From contig JADZAQ010000159.1 of assembly GCA_020852555.1 (NCBI GenBank), forward strand, positions 1-51,851: 51,851 bases of DNA. The letters run 5' to 3'. Positions 21,085-31,574 of the stretch are shown piece after piece. The translations under genes and the position numbers were made by a program. This DNA is from Burkholderiales bacterium (GTDB lineage Bacteria > Pseudomonadota > Gammaproteobacteria > Burkholderiales > Casimicrobiaceae). Position 1 is the stretch's first letter. Each line of letters opens with the position of its first letter. Under the pieces are notes generated by a model. That model did not search any database. It saw only the letters and a list, made by a program, of their open reading frames with translations, and was not told the origin of the DNA.

Positions 21085-21849
21085 TCAGTAGCTGGCGCTG
21101 AAACCGCCGTCGACGTAGAGGACGTGGCCGGTGACGAAATCGGCGGCGGGGGAGGCGAGGAACACCGCGGCGCCCGCGATCTCCCGCGGCGCGCCCCAGC
21201 GCGCCGCCGGCGTGCGCCGCAGGACCCACGACGAGAAGCTCGCGTTGGCCATGAGCGGCGCGTTCATCTCGGTCTCGAAGAAACCGGGGGCGATCGCGTT
21301 GACCTGCACGTTGTAGGCCGCCGCCTCCACGGCAAGCGCGCGGGTGAGCATCTTGATCGCGCCCTTGCTCGCGGCATAGGCGACGATGTTCGGGCGCCCG
21401 AGATCGGCGGCAATCGATGCGATGTTGACGATCTTGCCGCGGCGGCGCGCGCGCATCCCGGGAAGCACCGCCCGCGACACGAGGAACGGGCCGTCGGCGT
21501 TGACCGCCTGCACCTCGCGCCACTCCTCGAGCGTGTACGTCTCGAACGCCTTGCGGTTGTTCATGCCGGCGTTGTTGACGAGGATGTCGACCGCGCCGAT
21601 CGCCGCCTCGATCTCGGCTACCCCCGCGGGGACCGCCGTCTCGTCGGTCACGTCGAAGGCACACAGACTTGCCGCCTGGCCGGCCTCGGCGAGACGCTCG
21701 AGCGCCGCGTCGAGCTTGCCGCGATCGCGACCATTGATCACCACGCGGGCGCCGGCCGCGGCGAGCCCCTCGGCGATGGCGAAGCCCAGCCCCGAGCCGC
21801 CGCCGGTGACGAGCGCCACGCGCCCGGACAGATCGAAGGAAGGTGCCAT
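21085..21849 (-). CDS. Short-chain dehydrogenase/reductase (SDR)
   Basis: This 254-residue classical SDR has the cofactor motif TGGGSGLG (residues 15-22), NNAG (92-95), catalytic Ser145, Tyr158 and Lys162 (YAASK), and the C-terminal [17 protein letters not shown]. Its substrate cannot be told from sequence. It resembles gluconate 5-dehydrogenase and 3-oxoacyl reductase type members. The Asn at residue 40 and Arg at 41 after the second strand ([12 protein letters not shown]) suggest NADP(H) preference, which is an inference. Its start overlaps the dapB stop by one base, so it is probably co-transcribed with bamE-dapB. The gene is not part of the usual dapB-carA neighbourhood and looks like a local insertion. 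Confidence 0.88.
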   Translation of the reverse strand: MAPSFDLSGRVALVTGGGSGLGFAIAEGLAAAGARVVINGRDRGKLDAALERLAEAGQAASLCAFDVTDETAVPAGVAEIEAAIGAVDILVNNAGMNNRKAFETYTLEEWREVQAVNADGPFLVSRAVLPGMRARRRGKIVNIASIAADLGRPNIVAYAASKGAIKMLTRALAVEAAAYNVQVNAIAPGFFETEMNAPLMANASFSSWVLRRTPAARWGAPREIAGAAVFLASPAADFVTGHVLYVDGGFSASY

Positions 21850-22646
21850 CAGCGAAGTCCGAGGACGTCAGGCATGTCGAAGACGCCGGTCGCGCCCGCC
21901 GCGCGCTGGCCAGCGACGAATTCGGCCGCGCGCAACGCGCCGACCACGAAGAGCCGGCGAGACGTGGCGCGGTGCGTGATCTCCACGCGCTCCCCTTCGC
22001 CGGCGAAGATGACGGTGTGCTCGCCGACCACGTCACCGCCGCGCAGTGCGGCAAAGCCGATGGCGCCGGGACGGCGTTCGCCGGTCTCGCCGTGGCGGGC
22101 GTAGACGGCGGCCTGGGCGAGCGCGGTGCCCCGGCCCGCCGCCGCGGCCTCGCCCAGGCGCAGCGCGGTGCCGGAGGGCGCGTCGACCTTGTGGCGATGA
22201 TGCATCTCGACGATCTCGATGTCGAATTCCGCACCGAGCGCGCGCGCCGCCTGCTCGACGAGCGCCAGCAGCACCGTCACCCCGACGCTGGTATTGGCGG
22301 CGAAGACGATGGGGATCGCTTGCGCATGCTCGCGCAGCACCGCCTTCTGCGCATCGTCCATGCCGGTGGTGCCGACCACCGCGGCCACGCCGTGGCGCGC
22401 GCACGCGGCCAGATGGACGAGCGTGCCGGCGGGTCGCGTGAAATCGATGAGCACGTCGGCCGCGGCGATCGCCGCATCGACGTCGGTGCCGATCGTCACT
22501 CCCCCGGCCGGCGTGCCGACGGCGGTGCTTCCCGCGACATCGAGCGCGGCGACCAACGTGAAGTGCCGATCGGCCGCCACGGCAGCGACCAGCCCACGCC
22601 CCATGCGCCCCCCCGCCCCCGCCACCACGACGCGCAATGCGCACAT
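21849..22646 (-). CDS. dapB: 4-hydroxy-tetrahydrodipicolinate reductase
   Basis: This 265-residue enzyme of the lysine/diaminopimelate pathway shows the nucleotide-binding [10 protein letters not shown] near the N-terminus and VVGTTGMDD in the middle. The substrate-binding signature [20 protein letters not shown] carries the catalytic His and Lys, and the C-terminus has [21 protein letters not shown]. Length and motifs are normal. The gene follows bamE after only 8 bases and precedes the SDR with a one-base overlap, so the three probably form one transcript from the bamE promoter. The product supplies meso-diaminopimelate for peptidoglycan and lysine. Confidence 0.97.
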   Translation of the reverse strand: MCALRVVVAGAGGRMGRGLVAAVAADRHFTLVAALDVAGSTAVGTPAGGVTIGTDVDAAIAAADVLIDFTRPAGTLVHLAACARHGVAAVVGTTGMDDAQKAVLREHAQAIPIVFAANTSVGVTVLLALVEQAARALGAEFDIEIVEMHHRHKVDAPSGTALRLGEAAAAGRGTALAQAAVYARHGETGERRPGAIGFAALRGGDVVGEHTVIFAGEGERVEITHRATSRRLFVVGALRAAEFVAGQRAAGATGVFDMPDVLGLR

Positions 22647-22654
22647 GGCGCCCG

Positions 22655-23209
22655 CTACCGCGTCGCGGCCGCGGCCGGATCGAGGACTTTCTTGAAGAAG
22701 TCGAGGACCTTCCCCATCATCCCCGCGTCCTGTCCGTACGGATCCGTCGGCATCGCTCTGCTGGCGGCGATGCGGTTCAGCTCCTGCGCCGATTGCGGCA
22801 TCTCGTCGCCCTCCCAGCGGGCCAGGAGGTCGTCCTTGAAATACACGGTGAACTGGCGATGTTCGCGCATCCGTCCGCCGCGCTGGAACTGGTAGACGTA
22901 ATCCCAGCGATCGTCACGAAACACGCTCGTGATGAGCGGCGTGCCGAGCGTGGCCCGGACCTGCGCCTTGGTCTGCCCTTCCTTGAGCTTGTCGACCATG
23001 TCCTGCGACAGATAATTGCCCTGATTGATGTCGATCCGGTACACGCCGAACTGGGTGATGATCGGCAGGTAGTTGTCGAGCGTTTGCGTGAACGAGCTCT
23101 GCGTCGAGCACGCCGCGAGCGCGCCGGCGAGCGCAAGCGCCGCGAGCCCACGCCGCGCGCCACGGGCGAGGCAAACGGGAAGGCCGGCAGGAAGGCTGGG
23201 CGAGGGCAT
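22655..23209 (-). CDS. bamE: Outer membrane protein assembly factor BamE (SmpA/OmlA)
   Basis: This 184-residue lipoprotein is part of the BAM complex that inserts beta-barrel proteins into the outer membrane. The N-terminus is a lipoprotein signal with lipobox LAAC (Cys34). The SmpA/OmlA fold follows: DINQGNYLSQDMVDKLKEG, KAQVRATLGTPLITSVFRDDRWDYVYQF and the C-terminal FTVYFKDDLLARWEGDEMP. The start at 23209 gives a standard signal peptide; the frame is open further upstream but would run through the promoter. The last 40 or so residues beyond the domain are poorly conserved in the family. It is divergent from fur, the standard arrangement in betaproteobacteria. Confidence 0.95.
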   Translation of the reverse strand: MPSPSLPAGLPVCLARGARRGLAALALAGALAACSTQSSFTQTLDNYLPIITQFGVYRIDINQGNYLSQDMVDKLKEGQTKAQVRATLGTPLITSVFRDDRWDYVYQFQRGGRMREHRQFTVYFKDDLLARWEGDEMPQSAQELNRIAASRAMPTDPYGQDAGMMGKVLDFFKKVLDPAAAATR

Positions 23210-23292
23210 CGGTACGTACACTTGGCGCGGCGCAGGCCGCGGACCCGAGAACCCGCGCGCTGACGGGCACCGTGACCGCGCGAGGGCCGCGC

Positions 23293-23299
23293 TATTATA
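23293..23299. promoter_or_regulatory. Overlapping -10 boxes in the fur/bamE divergent region
   Basis: The stretch tattata reads TATAAT on the minus strand (23294-23299), a perfect -10 box 85 bases before bamE. On the plus strand it reads TATTAT (23293-23298), 88 bases before fur. The -35 regions are weak on both strands. The best is GTGACC on the plus strand, with only a 15-base spacer. The two promoters may compete for polymerase. Confidence 0.5.
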
Positions 23300-23385
23300 G
23301 CTTCGCGCGCGCCACTCGCCGTCCGGAAACCTTCCCGCACCACCCGGTGGTCGGCGGCCGGCGACGCTGACCAGGAATCCCACGC

Positions 23386-23826
23386 ATGTCGTCACCGCAG
23401 GATCTGAAGAGTGCCGGCCTCAAGGCCACCTTGCCGCGACTCAAGATCATCAACGCCTTCGAGTCGTCCAAGGTGCGTCATCTCACCGCCGAGGACGTCT
23501 ACAAGCTGCTCCTCGCGGACGGGCTCGACATCGGGCTCGCCACGGTCTATCGCGTGCTCACCCAGTTCGAGCAGGCGGGGCTGCTCGTGCGCCACCACTT
23601 CGAATCGGGGAAAGCGGTCTACGAGCTCAACGAGGGCTCGCACCACGACCATCTCGTCTGCCTCCAGTGCGGCCACGTCGAGGAGTTCTATGACGCGGAG
23701 ATCGAGCAGCGGCAACTGAAGATCGCCCGCGAGCGCGGCTTCGAGATCCGCGAGCACGCACTGTACCTGTACGCCGACTGCACGAAGTTGCGCTGCCCGT
23801 ACCGCAAGGGAAGCGCCGGCGACTGA
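23386..23826 (+). CDS. fur: Ferric uptake regulator Fur
   Basis: This 146-residue metal-dependent repressor has an N-terminal winged-helix domain (KSAGLKATLPRLKIINAF, HLTAEDVYKLLL, GLATVYRVLTQFEQAGLL). The dimerisation/metal domain carries HHDHLVCLQCGHVEEF, with the Cys-x2-Cys zinc ligands, and a later DCTKLRCPYR. The ATG at 23386 gives the normal length. Fur represses iron-uptake genes when loaded with iron. I do not see a clear Fur box in its own upstream region. It is divergent from bamE and convergent with murJ. Confidence 0.97.
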   Translation: MSSPQDLKSAGLKATLPRLKIINAFESSKVRHLTAEDVYKLLLADGLDIGLATVYRVLTQFEQAGLLVRHHFESGKAVYELNEGSHHDHLVCLQCGHVEEFYDAEIEQRQLKIARERGFEIREHALYLYADCTKLRCPYRKGSAGD

Positions 23827-23841
23827 CGCCGCGTCCACGGG

Positions 23842-25377
23842 TCAGGACTCCCGGCGATTGAAATCGGCCAGGCGAAAGCCCAACGCGAAGAGCGTCGCGA
23901 AGTAGGCGATGCCGCCCGCGGCGACGAGGCCGGCGAGACGCGCCGCACGCTCGGCGAGGCCGGCAGCGAACCACACCGCTGCCGGCGCCGTGAGCCAGAC
24001 CAGCACGCCGGCGAGCACCACGAGCGCGACGCCAACCTTGGCCAGGAAGCGCCCCCAGCCGGGGGCCGGCCGGTAATGCCCGCGGCGACGCAGGAACCAG
24101 AAGAGGGCGCCGGCGTTCACAGCGGCGCCGAGGCTCGTGGCGAGGGTCAGCCCAGCGTGACCGAGCGGTCGCATGAGGATGAGCGCGAAGGCCAGCGCGA
24201 CGAGCACCGTCACGAAGGCGATGGTCACCGGTGTGCGCATGTGCTGGCGCGCGTAGAAGCCCGGCGCCAGGATCTTGACCAGGATGAGCGCGAGCAGGCC
24301 CACCGCGTAGCCCAGGAGCGCGGCGCGCGTCTGCCAGACGTCGGCGATGCCGAATTTGCCGTACTGGTAGAGCGTGGTGACGAGCGGCACCGACAGCAGC
24401 CACAGGGCGAGCGCGGCCGGCAGCGCGAGCAGGAAGGCGAGGCGCAGACCCCAGTCGAGGAGCGCGGAGTACTCGGTCGGATTGTCGTCGGCATGGTGCT
24501 TGGCGAGCGTGGGCAACAGCACGGTGCCGAGCGCCACGCCCAACAGCGCGGTCGGGAATTCCATCAAGCGGTCGGCATAGGTGATCCACGAGATGCGGCC
24601 GTCACCGAGCCAGGCGGCGAGTTGCGTGTTGATGAGCGCGGAGATCTGCGCCGCGGACACACCGAGCACGGCCGGCCCCATGAGCAGCAGAATCCGGCGC
24701 ACGCCCTCGTCGCGCAGGTCCAGACGCGGCCGGGGCAGCATGCCGATGCGTGCCAGCGGCACGATCTGGAACGCGAGTTGGGCGATGCCGCCCAAGAGCA
24801 CGCCCCAGGCGAGGGCGACGATCGGCGGGTCGAAGTAAGGGGCGAGGAAGATCGCCGCACCGATGATCGCGAGGTTGAGCAGCACCGGGGTGAACGCCGG
24901 GATCGCAAAGCGGCGGTAGACGTTGAGCACCCCGCCCGCCAGCGACACCAGCGACACGAACAGGATGTAGGGGAACACGATGCGGATCATCTGCGCCGTG
25001 AGGTCGACCTTGCCGGGGGTTGCCGCGAAGCCACTCGCCAGCACGTACACGAGCCACGGCGCGGCGAGCACGCCCAGCACCGTCACGCCGAGCAGGACGA
25101 GCGCCAGGAGCGCCGCCACGCGCCCGACGAGATCGCAGGTCGCCTCCTGGCCGCGCACCCGCTGGTACTCGGACAGGACGGGCACGAAGGCTTGCGAAAA
25201 GGCACCCTCGGCGAACATCCGGCGCAGGATGTTGGGGAGCCGAAAGGCGACCTCGAAGGCGTCCATCGCCGTGCCGGCGCCGAAGACCGTCGCCTTGAGG
25301 CTCTCGCGGGCGAGGCCGGTCACGCGCGAAACGAGCGTCATCCCGCTGACCGTGGTGAGCGTGCGGAGGAGGTTCAA
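23842..25377 (-). CDS. murJ: Lipid II flippase MurJ (MviN)
   Basis: This 511-residue polytopic inner-membrane protein flips lipid II for peptidoglycan synthesis. The N-terminus [24 protein letters not shown] is the family signature. [36 protein letters not shown] follows and contains the conserved Arg residues. About 14 hydrophobic segments are visible. I place the start at a TTG (25377), because homologues begin with MNLL at that point; the first ATG is 12 codons further in. No clear ribosome site precedes it. The open frame upstream runs through the rpsT promoter region and is not coding. It is divergent from rpsT, a common betaproteobacterial pair. Confidence 0.95.
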   Translation of the reverse strand: MNLLRTLTTVSGMTLVSRVTGLARESLKATVFGAGTAMDAFEVAFRLPNILRRMFAEGAFSQAFVPVLSEYQRVRGQEATCDLVGRVAALLALVLLGVTVLGVLAAPWLVYVLASGFAATPGKVDLTAQMIRIVFPYILFVSLVSLAGGVLNVYRRFAIPAFTPVLLNLAIIGAAIFLAPYFDPPIVALAWGVLLGGIAQLAFQIVPLARIGMLPRPRLDLRDEGVRRILLLMGPAVLGVSAAQISALINTQLAAWLGDGRISWITYADRLMEFPTALLGVALGTVLLPTLAKHHADDNPTEYSALLDWGLRLAFLLALPAALALWLLSVPLVTTLYQYGKFGIADVWQTRAALLGYAVGLLALILVKILAPGFYARQHMRTPVTIAFVTVLVALAFALILMRPLGHAGLTLATSLGAAVNAGALFWFLRRRGHYRPAPGWGRFLAKVGVALVVLAGVLVWLTAPAAVWFAAGLAERAARLAGLVAAGGIAYFATLFALGFRLADFNRRES

Positions 25378-25444
25378 GGTCAGGGGCGGGCGCCACGCCG
25401 GCGGCGTGGCCCGGCCACGGCCGCCGCGCGGAGGTGAGAGAGAG

Positions 25445-25473
25445 TTGTCCGGTGGGCGAAAACGCGATATTAT
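25445..25473 (+). promoter_or_regulatory. Sigma-70 promoter for rpsT
   Basis: TTGTCC (25445-25450) and TATTAT (25468-25473) are separated by exactly 17 bases. Transcription would start near 25480, leaving a leader of about 118 bases before rpsT, long enough for regulation at the mRNA level. The same gap also has to contain the murJ promoter on the other strand. Confidence 0.6.
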
Positions 25474-25597
25474 TGCCGGCTTACCAGGATTTAACCAACC
25501 CGAGGGTTTACCGCACCGCCCGCGCCGCCTCGCCCGTGAGCACCGAGGCCGCGCCGGGGCCTCCCGGCTGACCCCCTTATCGACAGGAACCCGATCC

Positions 25598-25864
25598 ATG
25601 GCCAATTCGGCCCAAGCGAGGAAGCGCGCCCGCCAGGCGGAGACGACGCGCAAGCGCAACGCGAGCAAGAAATCGGAACTGCGCACCGCGGTGAAGAAGG
25701 TCCGCAAGGCGATCGCTGTCGGCGACAAGGCTGCGGCGACCAAGGTGATGCAGGAGTCGCAGGCGGTCATGGACCGCGTCGCCGACAAGAAGATCGTCCA
25801 CAAGAACATGGTCGCGCGCACCAAGTCACGCCTCGCGCAGGCGATCAAGGCGCTTCCCGCCTGA
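25598..25864 (+). CDS. rpsT: 30S ribosomal protein S20
   Basis: This 88-residue basic protein of the small ribosomal subunit has the typical N-terminus [19 protein letters not shown], the conserved core [13 protein letters not shown], and the C-terminal helix [22 protein letters not shown] sits about 8 bases before the ATG. The open frame extends far upstream but is antisense to murJ there, so the ATG at 25598 is the real start. A strong promoter precedes it and a hairpin terminator follows it, so it is probably monocistronic. Confidence 0.98.
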   Translation: MANSAQARKRARQAETTRKRNASKKSELRTAVKKVRKAIAVGDKAAATKVMQESQAVMDRVADKKIVHKNMVARTKSRLAQAIKALPA

Positions 25865-25890
25865 GCCGCGAACGGCGATCGACCCGCGGG

Positions 25891-25919
25891 CGGCGCCGAT
25901 ACGGCGCCGTCTTGCATTT
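25891..25919 (+). terminator. Rho-independent terminator after rpsT
   Basis: An 8-base perfect stem, cggcgccg (25891-25898), pairs with cggcgccg (25902-25909) around a 3-base loop. The T-rich stretch tcttgcattt follows. It lies 26 bases after the rpsT stop codon. Confidence 0.65.
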
Positions 25920-26021
25920 CACCGCCCGCACGCCGGGCGAGTGCTAACATCTGCGTTCGAATGACAATGAGGCCGGGCGCGTCGCGATGATCGGGACGGC
26001 TTGGCCCGGCGCTGCATTGCC

Positions 26022-26984
26022 ATGGCTTCGTCGCCGTCCGTACCCACCGCCGCGCCGGTCGCGGCCCCGAGGCACTTCCTGCAGTTCGCCGATTTCTCGC
26101 GCGACGAGATCGGTCATGTCTTCGAGCGCACGCGTTGGATCAAGGAGCGCTTCAAGCGCTACGAGCTCTACCAGCCGCTGCGCGACCGCACGCTCGCGAT
26201 GGTCTTCGAGAAGGCGTCCACCCGCACCCGCGTCTCGTTCGAGGCCGGCATGTTCCAGCTGGGCGGCATCGCGATCAACCTGAACCGCGGTGACACGCAG
26301 CTGTCCCGCGGCGAGCCCATCGAGGACGTCGCGCGCGTCATCTCGCGCATGGTCGACGTGGTGATGATCCGGACCTTCGAACAGGAGATCATCGAGCGCT
26401 TCGCGGCGCACTCGCGGGTGCCGGTGATCAACGGCCTCACCAACGAGTACCACCCCTGCCAGATCCTCGCCGACATCTACACCTACGTCGAGCACCGCGG
26501 CGACATCGCCGGGCGCACGGTGGCATGGATCGGCGACGGCAACAACATGTGCAACACGTGGCTCCAGGCGGCCGCCGTGCTGGGCTTCACGGTCCACGTC
26601 GCCACCCCGACGGGATACGCCGTGAACGACGCCATGGCCGCGCCGTATCGTGCGCACTACCGCACTTTCGCCGACCCGCTGGAGGCCTGCCGCGGCGTCG
26701 ATCTCGTCACCACCGACGTATGGACGAGCATGGGTTTCGAGGCGGAGGATGCCGCGCGCCGGACCGCGTTCGCCGACTGGATGGTCGATGCGAAGCTGAT
26801 GCGGCAGGCGCACCCCGAAGCGCTCTTCATGCACTGCCTGCCGGCGCATCGCGGCGAGGAAGTTGCCGCCGAGGTCATCGACGGCCCGCAGAGCGTCGTC
26901 TGGGACGAGGCGGAGAATCGCCTGCATGCGCAGAAGGCGCTGCTTGAATACCTCGTCTGCGGGCATAGCCGCGGCACCGATTGA
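26022..26984 (+). CDS. argF: Ornithine carbamoyltransferase
   Basis: This enzyme of about 320 residues joins carbamoyl phosphate to ornithine to make citrulline. It shows the carbamoyl-phosphate loop FEKASTRTRVSFEAGMF, the HPCQ motif (NEYHPCQILAD), WIGDGNNMCNTW, and the C-terminal ornithine-site motif FMHCLPAHRGEEV. The ATG at 26022 is preferred over an in-frame TTG at 26001. No clear ribosome site is visible, and the first 15 or so residues are not conserved. A possible -10 box, taacat, is at 25945-25950. It uses the product of carAB found earlier in the window. ArgG, the next enzyme of the pathway, is downstream on the other strand. Confidence 0.96.
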   Translation: MASSPSVPTAAPVAAPRHFLQFADFSRDEIGHVFERTRWIKERFKRYELYQPLRDRTLAMVFEKASTRTRVSFEAGMFQLGGIAINLNRGDTQLSRGEPIEDVARVISRMVDVVMIRTFEQEIIERFAAHSRVPVINGLTNEYHPCQILADIYTYVEHRGDIAGRTVAWIGDGNNMCNTWLQAAAVLGFTVHVATPTGYAVNDAMAAPYRAHYRTFADPLEACRGVDLVTTDVWTSMGFEAEDAARRTAFADWMVDAKLMRQAHPEALFMHCLPAHRGEEVAAEVIDGPQSVVWDEAENRLHAQKALLEYLVCGHSRGTD

Positions 26985-27059
26985 TTCCCGGCGCGACGCG
27001 GGCCCCCGCGAGCCGCATCGCCGATACGCACCCCCGACTCACTCCGGAGATAACCGACC

Positions 27060-28028
27060 ATGCGCTCCCGCTTCCTCGCCGCCGTCGCCGTCGCCCTCGC
27101 CCTGCCGTTCGCAGCCGGCGGCGCACTCGCCCAATCGTGGCCCGACAAGCCGGTACACATTCTGGTGCCGGCGCCGGCGGGCAGTTCGCTCGACGTGCTG
27201 GCCCGCGCGATCGGCGACAAGCTCCGCGAGAAATACGGCCAACCGTTCATCGTCGAGAACAAGCCGGCGGCGGGCGGCACCGTCGCCACGGCGGAGGTGG
27301 CGCGCGCGCCGGCCGACGGTAGCGTCATGCTGCTGGGTTTCAACGGCCCGCTCGCCACCGGACCGCTCATCACCAAGGTCCCCTATGACGTCAAGAAGGA
27401 CCTGGCGCCAGTCATCATCACGTCGAGCCAACCCAACGTGCTCGCCGTGAATGCCGCGCTGCCGATCAAGTCGGTCGCCGAGCTCGTCGCGTGGTCGAAG
27501 GCGAACCCCGGCAAGCTCAATTTCGCCTCGGTCGGCAACGGCAGCTCGTCGCACCTCAACGCCGAGTTGTTGAAGTCGATGGCCGGCATGGACGCGGTGC
27601 ACGTGCCGTTCAACGGCTCGCCGCCCGCGGTCCTGTCGGTCGTGCAGGGCGACACCCAGATGATCTTTGCGGTCATGCAACCGTTGCAGGCGCAGATCCA
27701 GGCCGGGAAGCTGCGCGCGATCGCGGTCACGACGCCGAAGCGCTTCCCCCTGCTGCCCGACCTCCCGGCGATCGCCGAGACGTATCCGGGCTTCGAGGCG
27801 CTCGCCTGGAACGGTCTCGTGGTTCCCGCGGCCACGCCGCCCGCGGTCGTCGCGAAGATCAATGCGGACGTCGGCGCGGTCCTCCGGGATCCGGAGATCG
27901 TGAAGAAGATGAACGGTTTCGGTTTCGACCTGGTCGGTGGCACCCCGGCCGACTTCGGCGCGCTCATCCAAAGCGAGGCGGATCGCTGGACGCCGATCGT
28001 CAAGAAACTCGGCATCAAGGCCGACTGA
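27060..28028 (+). CDS. Bug-family (TTT) periplasmic substrate-binding protein
   Basis: This 322-residue protein has a clear Sec signal peptide (cleavage likely after ALA at residue 24). The mature N-terminus, QSWPDKPVHILVPAPAGSSLDVLARAIGDKL, is characteristic of the Bug/tripartite tricarboxylate transporter receptor family. Later segments (VENKPAAGGTVATAEVA, VPYDVKKDLAPV, HVPFNGSPPAV, GKLRAIAVTTPKRFPLLPDLPAIAE) are also typical. Such proteins bind small carboxylates or related solutes in the periplasm. No TctA/TctB membrane genes lie nearby, so it is an orphan receptor, as is usual in Burkholderiales. A GGAG ribosome site precedes the ATG by about 10 bases. The ligand cannot be predicted. Confidence 0.93.
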   Translation: MRSRFLAAVAVALALPFAAGGALAQSWPDKPVHILVPAPAGSSLDVLARAIGDKLREKYGQPFIVENKPAAGGTVATAEVARAPADGSVMLLGFNGPLATGPLITKVPYDVKKDLAPVIITSSQPNVLAVNAALPIKSVAELVAWSKANPGKLNFASVGNGSSSHLNAELLKSMAGMDAVHVPFNGSPPAVLSVVQGDTQMIFAVMQPLQAQIQAGKLRAIAVTTPKRFPLLPDLPAIAETYPGFEALAWNGLVVPAATPPAVVAKINADVGAVLRDPEIVKKMNGFGFDLVGGTPADFGALIQSEADRWTPIVKKLGIKAD

Positions 28029-28076
28029 CCGCACCTGGCGCGCGCCGGGCCGCCGCGCGCGCTGCCGGGAGACGAA

Positions 28077-29537
<1,461 letters not shown>

Positions 29538-29613
29538 TCACCCAGCCTCTGCACGATCCGCTATTCTTGTAGTGTTCCCCGCCGCGTCGCGGGGCTCCCT
29601 CCTGCGAGCCGCC

Positions 29614-30105
29614 ATGCCCTCTTTCGACATCGTCTCCGAAGTGAATCAGGTCGAGGTCAACAACGCCGTCGACCAGGCCAACAAGGAAGTCTCGACGCGC
29701 TTCGATTTCAAGGGCTCCGATGCCCGCGTCGAGTACAAGGAAAAGGAGAAGGCGCTCACGCTCTACGCCGACGACGACTTCAAGCTCGGTCAGGTGTCCG
29801 ACATCCTGACCGGCAAGCTCACCAAGCGCGGCGTCGACGTCCGCTCGCTCAAGTACGGCGACGTGGAGAAAGTGTCGGGCAACAAGGTCAAGCGCACGGT
29901 GACCGTGCGCACCGGGGTCGATCAGGAGCTCGCCAAGAAGATCGTGAAATCGATCAAGGAGAGCAAGCTCAAGGTGCAGGGCTCGATCCAGGGCGACGCC
30001 GTGCGGGTGTCCGGCGCGAAGCGCGACGACCTGCAAGAGGCGATCGCGCTGGTGAAGAAGACCGTCACCGATTTCCCGCTGCAATACCAGAACTTCCGCG
30101 ACTAG
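29614..30105 (+). CDS. yajQ: YajQ family cyclic-di-GMP / nucleotide-binding protein
   Basis: This 163-residue protein belongs to UPF0234. It shows [25 protein letters not shown] at the start, [13 protein letters not shown] in the first domain, and the C-terminal [20 protein letters not shown] and [10 protein letters not shown], which closes all family members. YajQ proteins bind nucleotides, and in Xanthomonas a member is a c-di-GMP effector acting with a transcription factor; whether that applies here is unknown. The ATG at 29614 was chosen by homology. A possible -10 box, tattct, lies at 29562-29567, and no clear ribosome site is seen. Confidence 0.95.
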   Translation: MPSFDIVSEVNQVEVNNAVDQANKEVSTRFDFKGSDARVEYKEKEKALTLYADDDFKLGQVSDILTGKLTKRGVDVRSLKYGDVEKVSGNKVKRTVTVRTGVDQELAKKIVKSIKESKLKVQGSIQGDAVRVSGAKRDDLQEAIALVKKTVTDFPLQYQNFRD

Positions 30106-30114
30106 CGGCGCGGC

Positions 30115-30891
30115 TCAGCGCAGCGACGCCTCGAGCGTCTGCAGGTTCATCGGCGCCACGCGGATCACGCCGCTGCGCGGCGCGTCGATGTCGGCGATGA
30201 GGAAGAACGATCCGGCGATGATGAGCGGGAACATCGCTATCAGCCGCAGCTTGGCATCCGGGTGGCGCACGCCCAGACCCACGAGAAAACTGGCACAGAC
30301 GGCGAGCATGAGCATCAGGATCCACGCGCCGTGCGGGATGCGGTTCCACCAGGCGGCCTGCGTGTAGCCCTGCGCGTTGATGACGTCGTTGATGCTGGTG
30401 ACGACGAGTCCATGCACCGGCGTCGGCTGCTCATTCGCGACGTCGCGGACGATCGTCCACATGTCGCCCTGCAACTTGCCCGCGGATGCGTCCAGCGCTG
30501 CGATCTGCGCCGCATCGCGGGTGACGTAGAGGAGCGCACGCTCATGGGTGTATTGCCTGAGTGCCGCCTTGAGCGCGGCCGCGCGCTCCGCCGGCAGCAG
30601 TTCGGCACGCAGGTACGCGGTGCCGATCGCGTTGGCCTCCTCCTCCTCGAGATTCTTGCGCTGATCGTAGCGATTGAGCGCCATCGAGAACGTGAAGCCG
30701 ATGATGAGCCCGAGGAGCGTGAGCGTCGCGGTCTGGATGACGTTGAAGTCGTCGCGGCTCCCGTCGGCGAGGGCATCGCGCCGGCCCGCCAGCCACACGC
30801 CGAGCGCCGCGGCGAGCACGAGCACGACGAAGATCGTCGGCAACAACAGCATCAGTGGGTAATCGAGGACCAGCGTCATGGCGCCGCGCAT
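30115..30891 (-). CDS. DUF4239 (bestrophin-like) membrane protein
   Basis: This protein of about 258 residues has an N-terminal membrane segment (LMLLLPTIFVVLVLAAALGVWL), a second after FNVIQTATLTLLGLIIGFTFSMALNRYDQRKN, and two near the C-terminus (ILMLMLAVCASFLVGLG and AMFPLIIAGSFFLIADID). A soluble helical region lies between (EEEEANAIGTAYLRAELLP). This matches the DUF4239 / bestrophin-like family, whose function is not established. Two starts are possible, at 30891 (MRGAMTLV) and 30879 (MTLV). It is convergent with yajQ (9-base gap) and lies 29 bases after the DUF3501 gene on the same strand, so it may share that transcript. Confidence 0.82.
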   Translation of the reverse strand: MRGAMTLVLDYPLMLLLPTIFVVLVLAAALGVWLAGRRDALADGSRDDFNVIQTATLTLLGLIIGFTFSMALNRYDQRKNLEEEEANAIGTAYLRAELLPAERAAALKAALRQYTHERALLYVTRDAAQIAALDASAGKLQGDMWTIVRDVANEQPTPVHGLVVTSINDVINAQGYTQAAWWNRIPHGAWILMLMLAVCASFLVGLGVRHPDAKLRLIAMFPLIIAGSFFLIADIDAPRSGVIRVAPMNLQTLEASLR

Positions 30892-30920
30892 CGTACCGCA
30901 GGAGGGAGCCGCCCGCGAAA

Positions 30921-31511
30921 TTAGGCGAGATCCTCGACCAGCGCCTGCCGCACCGACCCGGCCAGCGCCGCAATCTGCGCCCGGTACGCGGGATGGTCGA
31001 CCCCCACGCCGAGCGCCGCGCCGGCCTGCAGCGCGGTAACCATCGCGGCATCGAGCTCGAAGCGCAGGAAGTGCACCGCCGAGGTCTTGTCCTCGTTCGA
31101 CCGCTCGAGGTCCTCGTCGGCGATCGCCCAAGCCTTGTCGTGACCGACGACCTCGACCCACACGCGGTCCTCGATGCCCTTCAGCCGCGCGAGCGCCGCC
31201 CGGCGCTCGTCGACGTCCTCGTATTCGATCAGCATCGTCGCCTTGAAGTTGCTGCCGTCGGGAACGAGTGGGCCATAGACGTCGAGCTCGTCCTGGATGC
31301 CCTGCTCCTCGAAGGTCTTCTCGATGCGCAGCATCTCCTGGATCTGGTAGCGCACCGTGAGCTCGTCCTCGAAGATGAGGGTGACGTGGTCACCGAGGTG
31401 CACCGTACGGGTGCGCTTGTGCGCGAGCACCCGCTCGCGGAAGTGCGGGCGCTCCTTCACGTACGCCTCGAGCGTCAGGAGGCTCTCGCGGGTTATCTTC
31501 CGGCTGGGCAT
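30921..31511 (-). CDS. DUF3501 family protein
   Basis: This 196-residue protein contains no cysteine motif or membrane segment. It starts MPSRKITRESLLTLEAYVKERP and contains HLGDHVTLIFEDELTVRYQIQEMLRIEK, which is the DUF3501 pattern. Its function is unknown. AAGGAAAG precedes the ATG by about 9 bases. It is 63 bases downstream of the Fe-S oxidoreductase and probably in one operon with it and rubrerythrin. This trio recurs in proteobacteria, which suggests a joint role, perhaps in peroxide or redox stress; that role is inferred. Confidence 0.9.
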   Translation of the reverse strand: MPSRKITRESLLTLEAYVKERPHFRERVLAHKRTRTVHLGDHVTLIFEDELTVRYQIQEMLRIEKTFEEQGIQDELDVYGPLVPDGSNFKATMLIEYEDVDERRAALARLKGIEDRVWVEVVGHDKAWAIADEDLERSNEDKTSAVHFLRFELDAAMVTALQAGAALGVGVDHPAYRAQIAALAGSVRQALVEDLA

Positions 31512-31574
31512 GATGGTCGCTTTCCTTGGTGGCGGGCGGCCGGCGGGCGTGCTTCCCGCGTGGCCGCCACCTCC

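Noticed and set aside
24076-25437. A 453-codon plus-strand frame opposite murJ
   Set aside because: It is antisense to the MurJ membrane segments, is composed largely of Arg, Glu, His and Gly, and has no motif.
28029-28076. GC-rich hairpin between the Bug gene and argG as a shared terminator
   Set aside because: The gcgcgcg/cgcgcgc pairing is low-complexity and there is no T-run on either strand.
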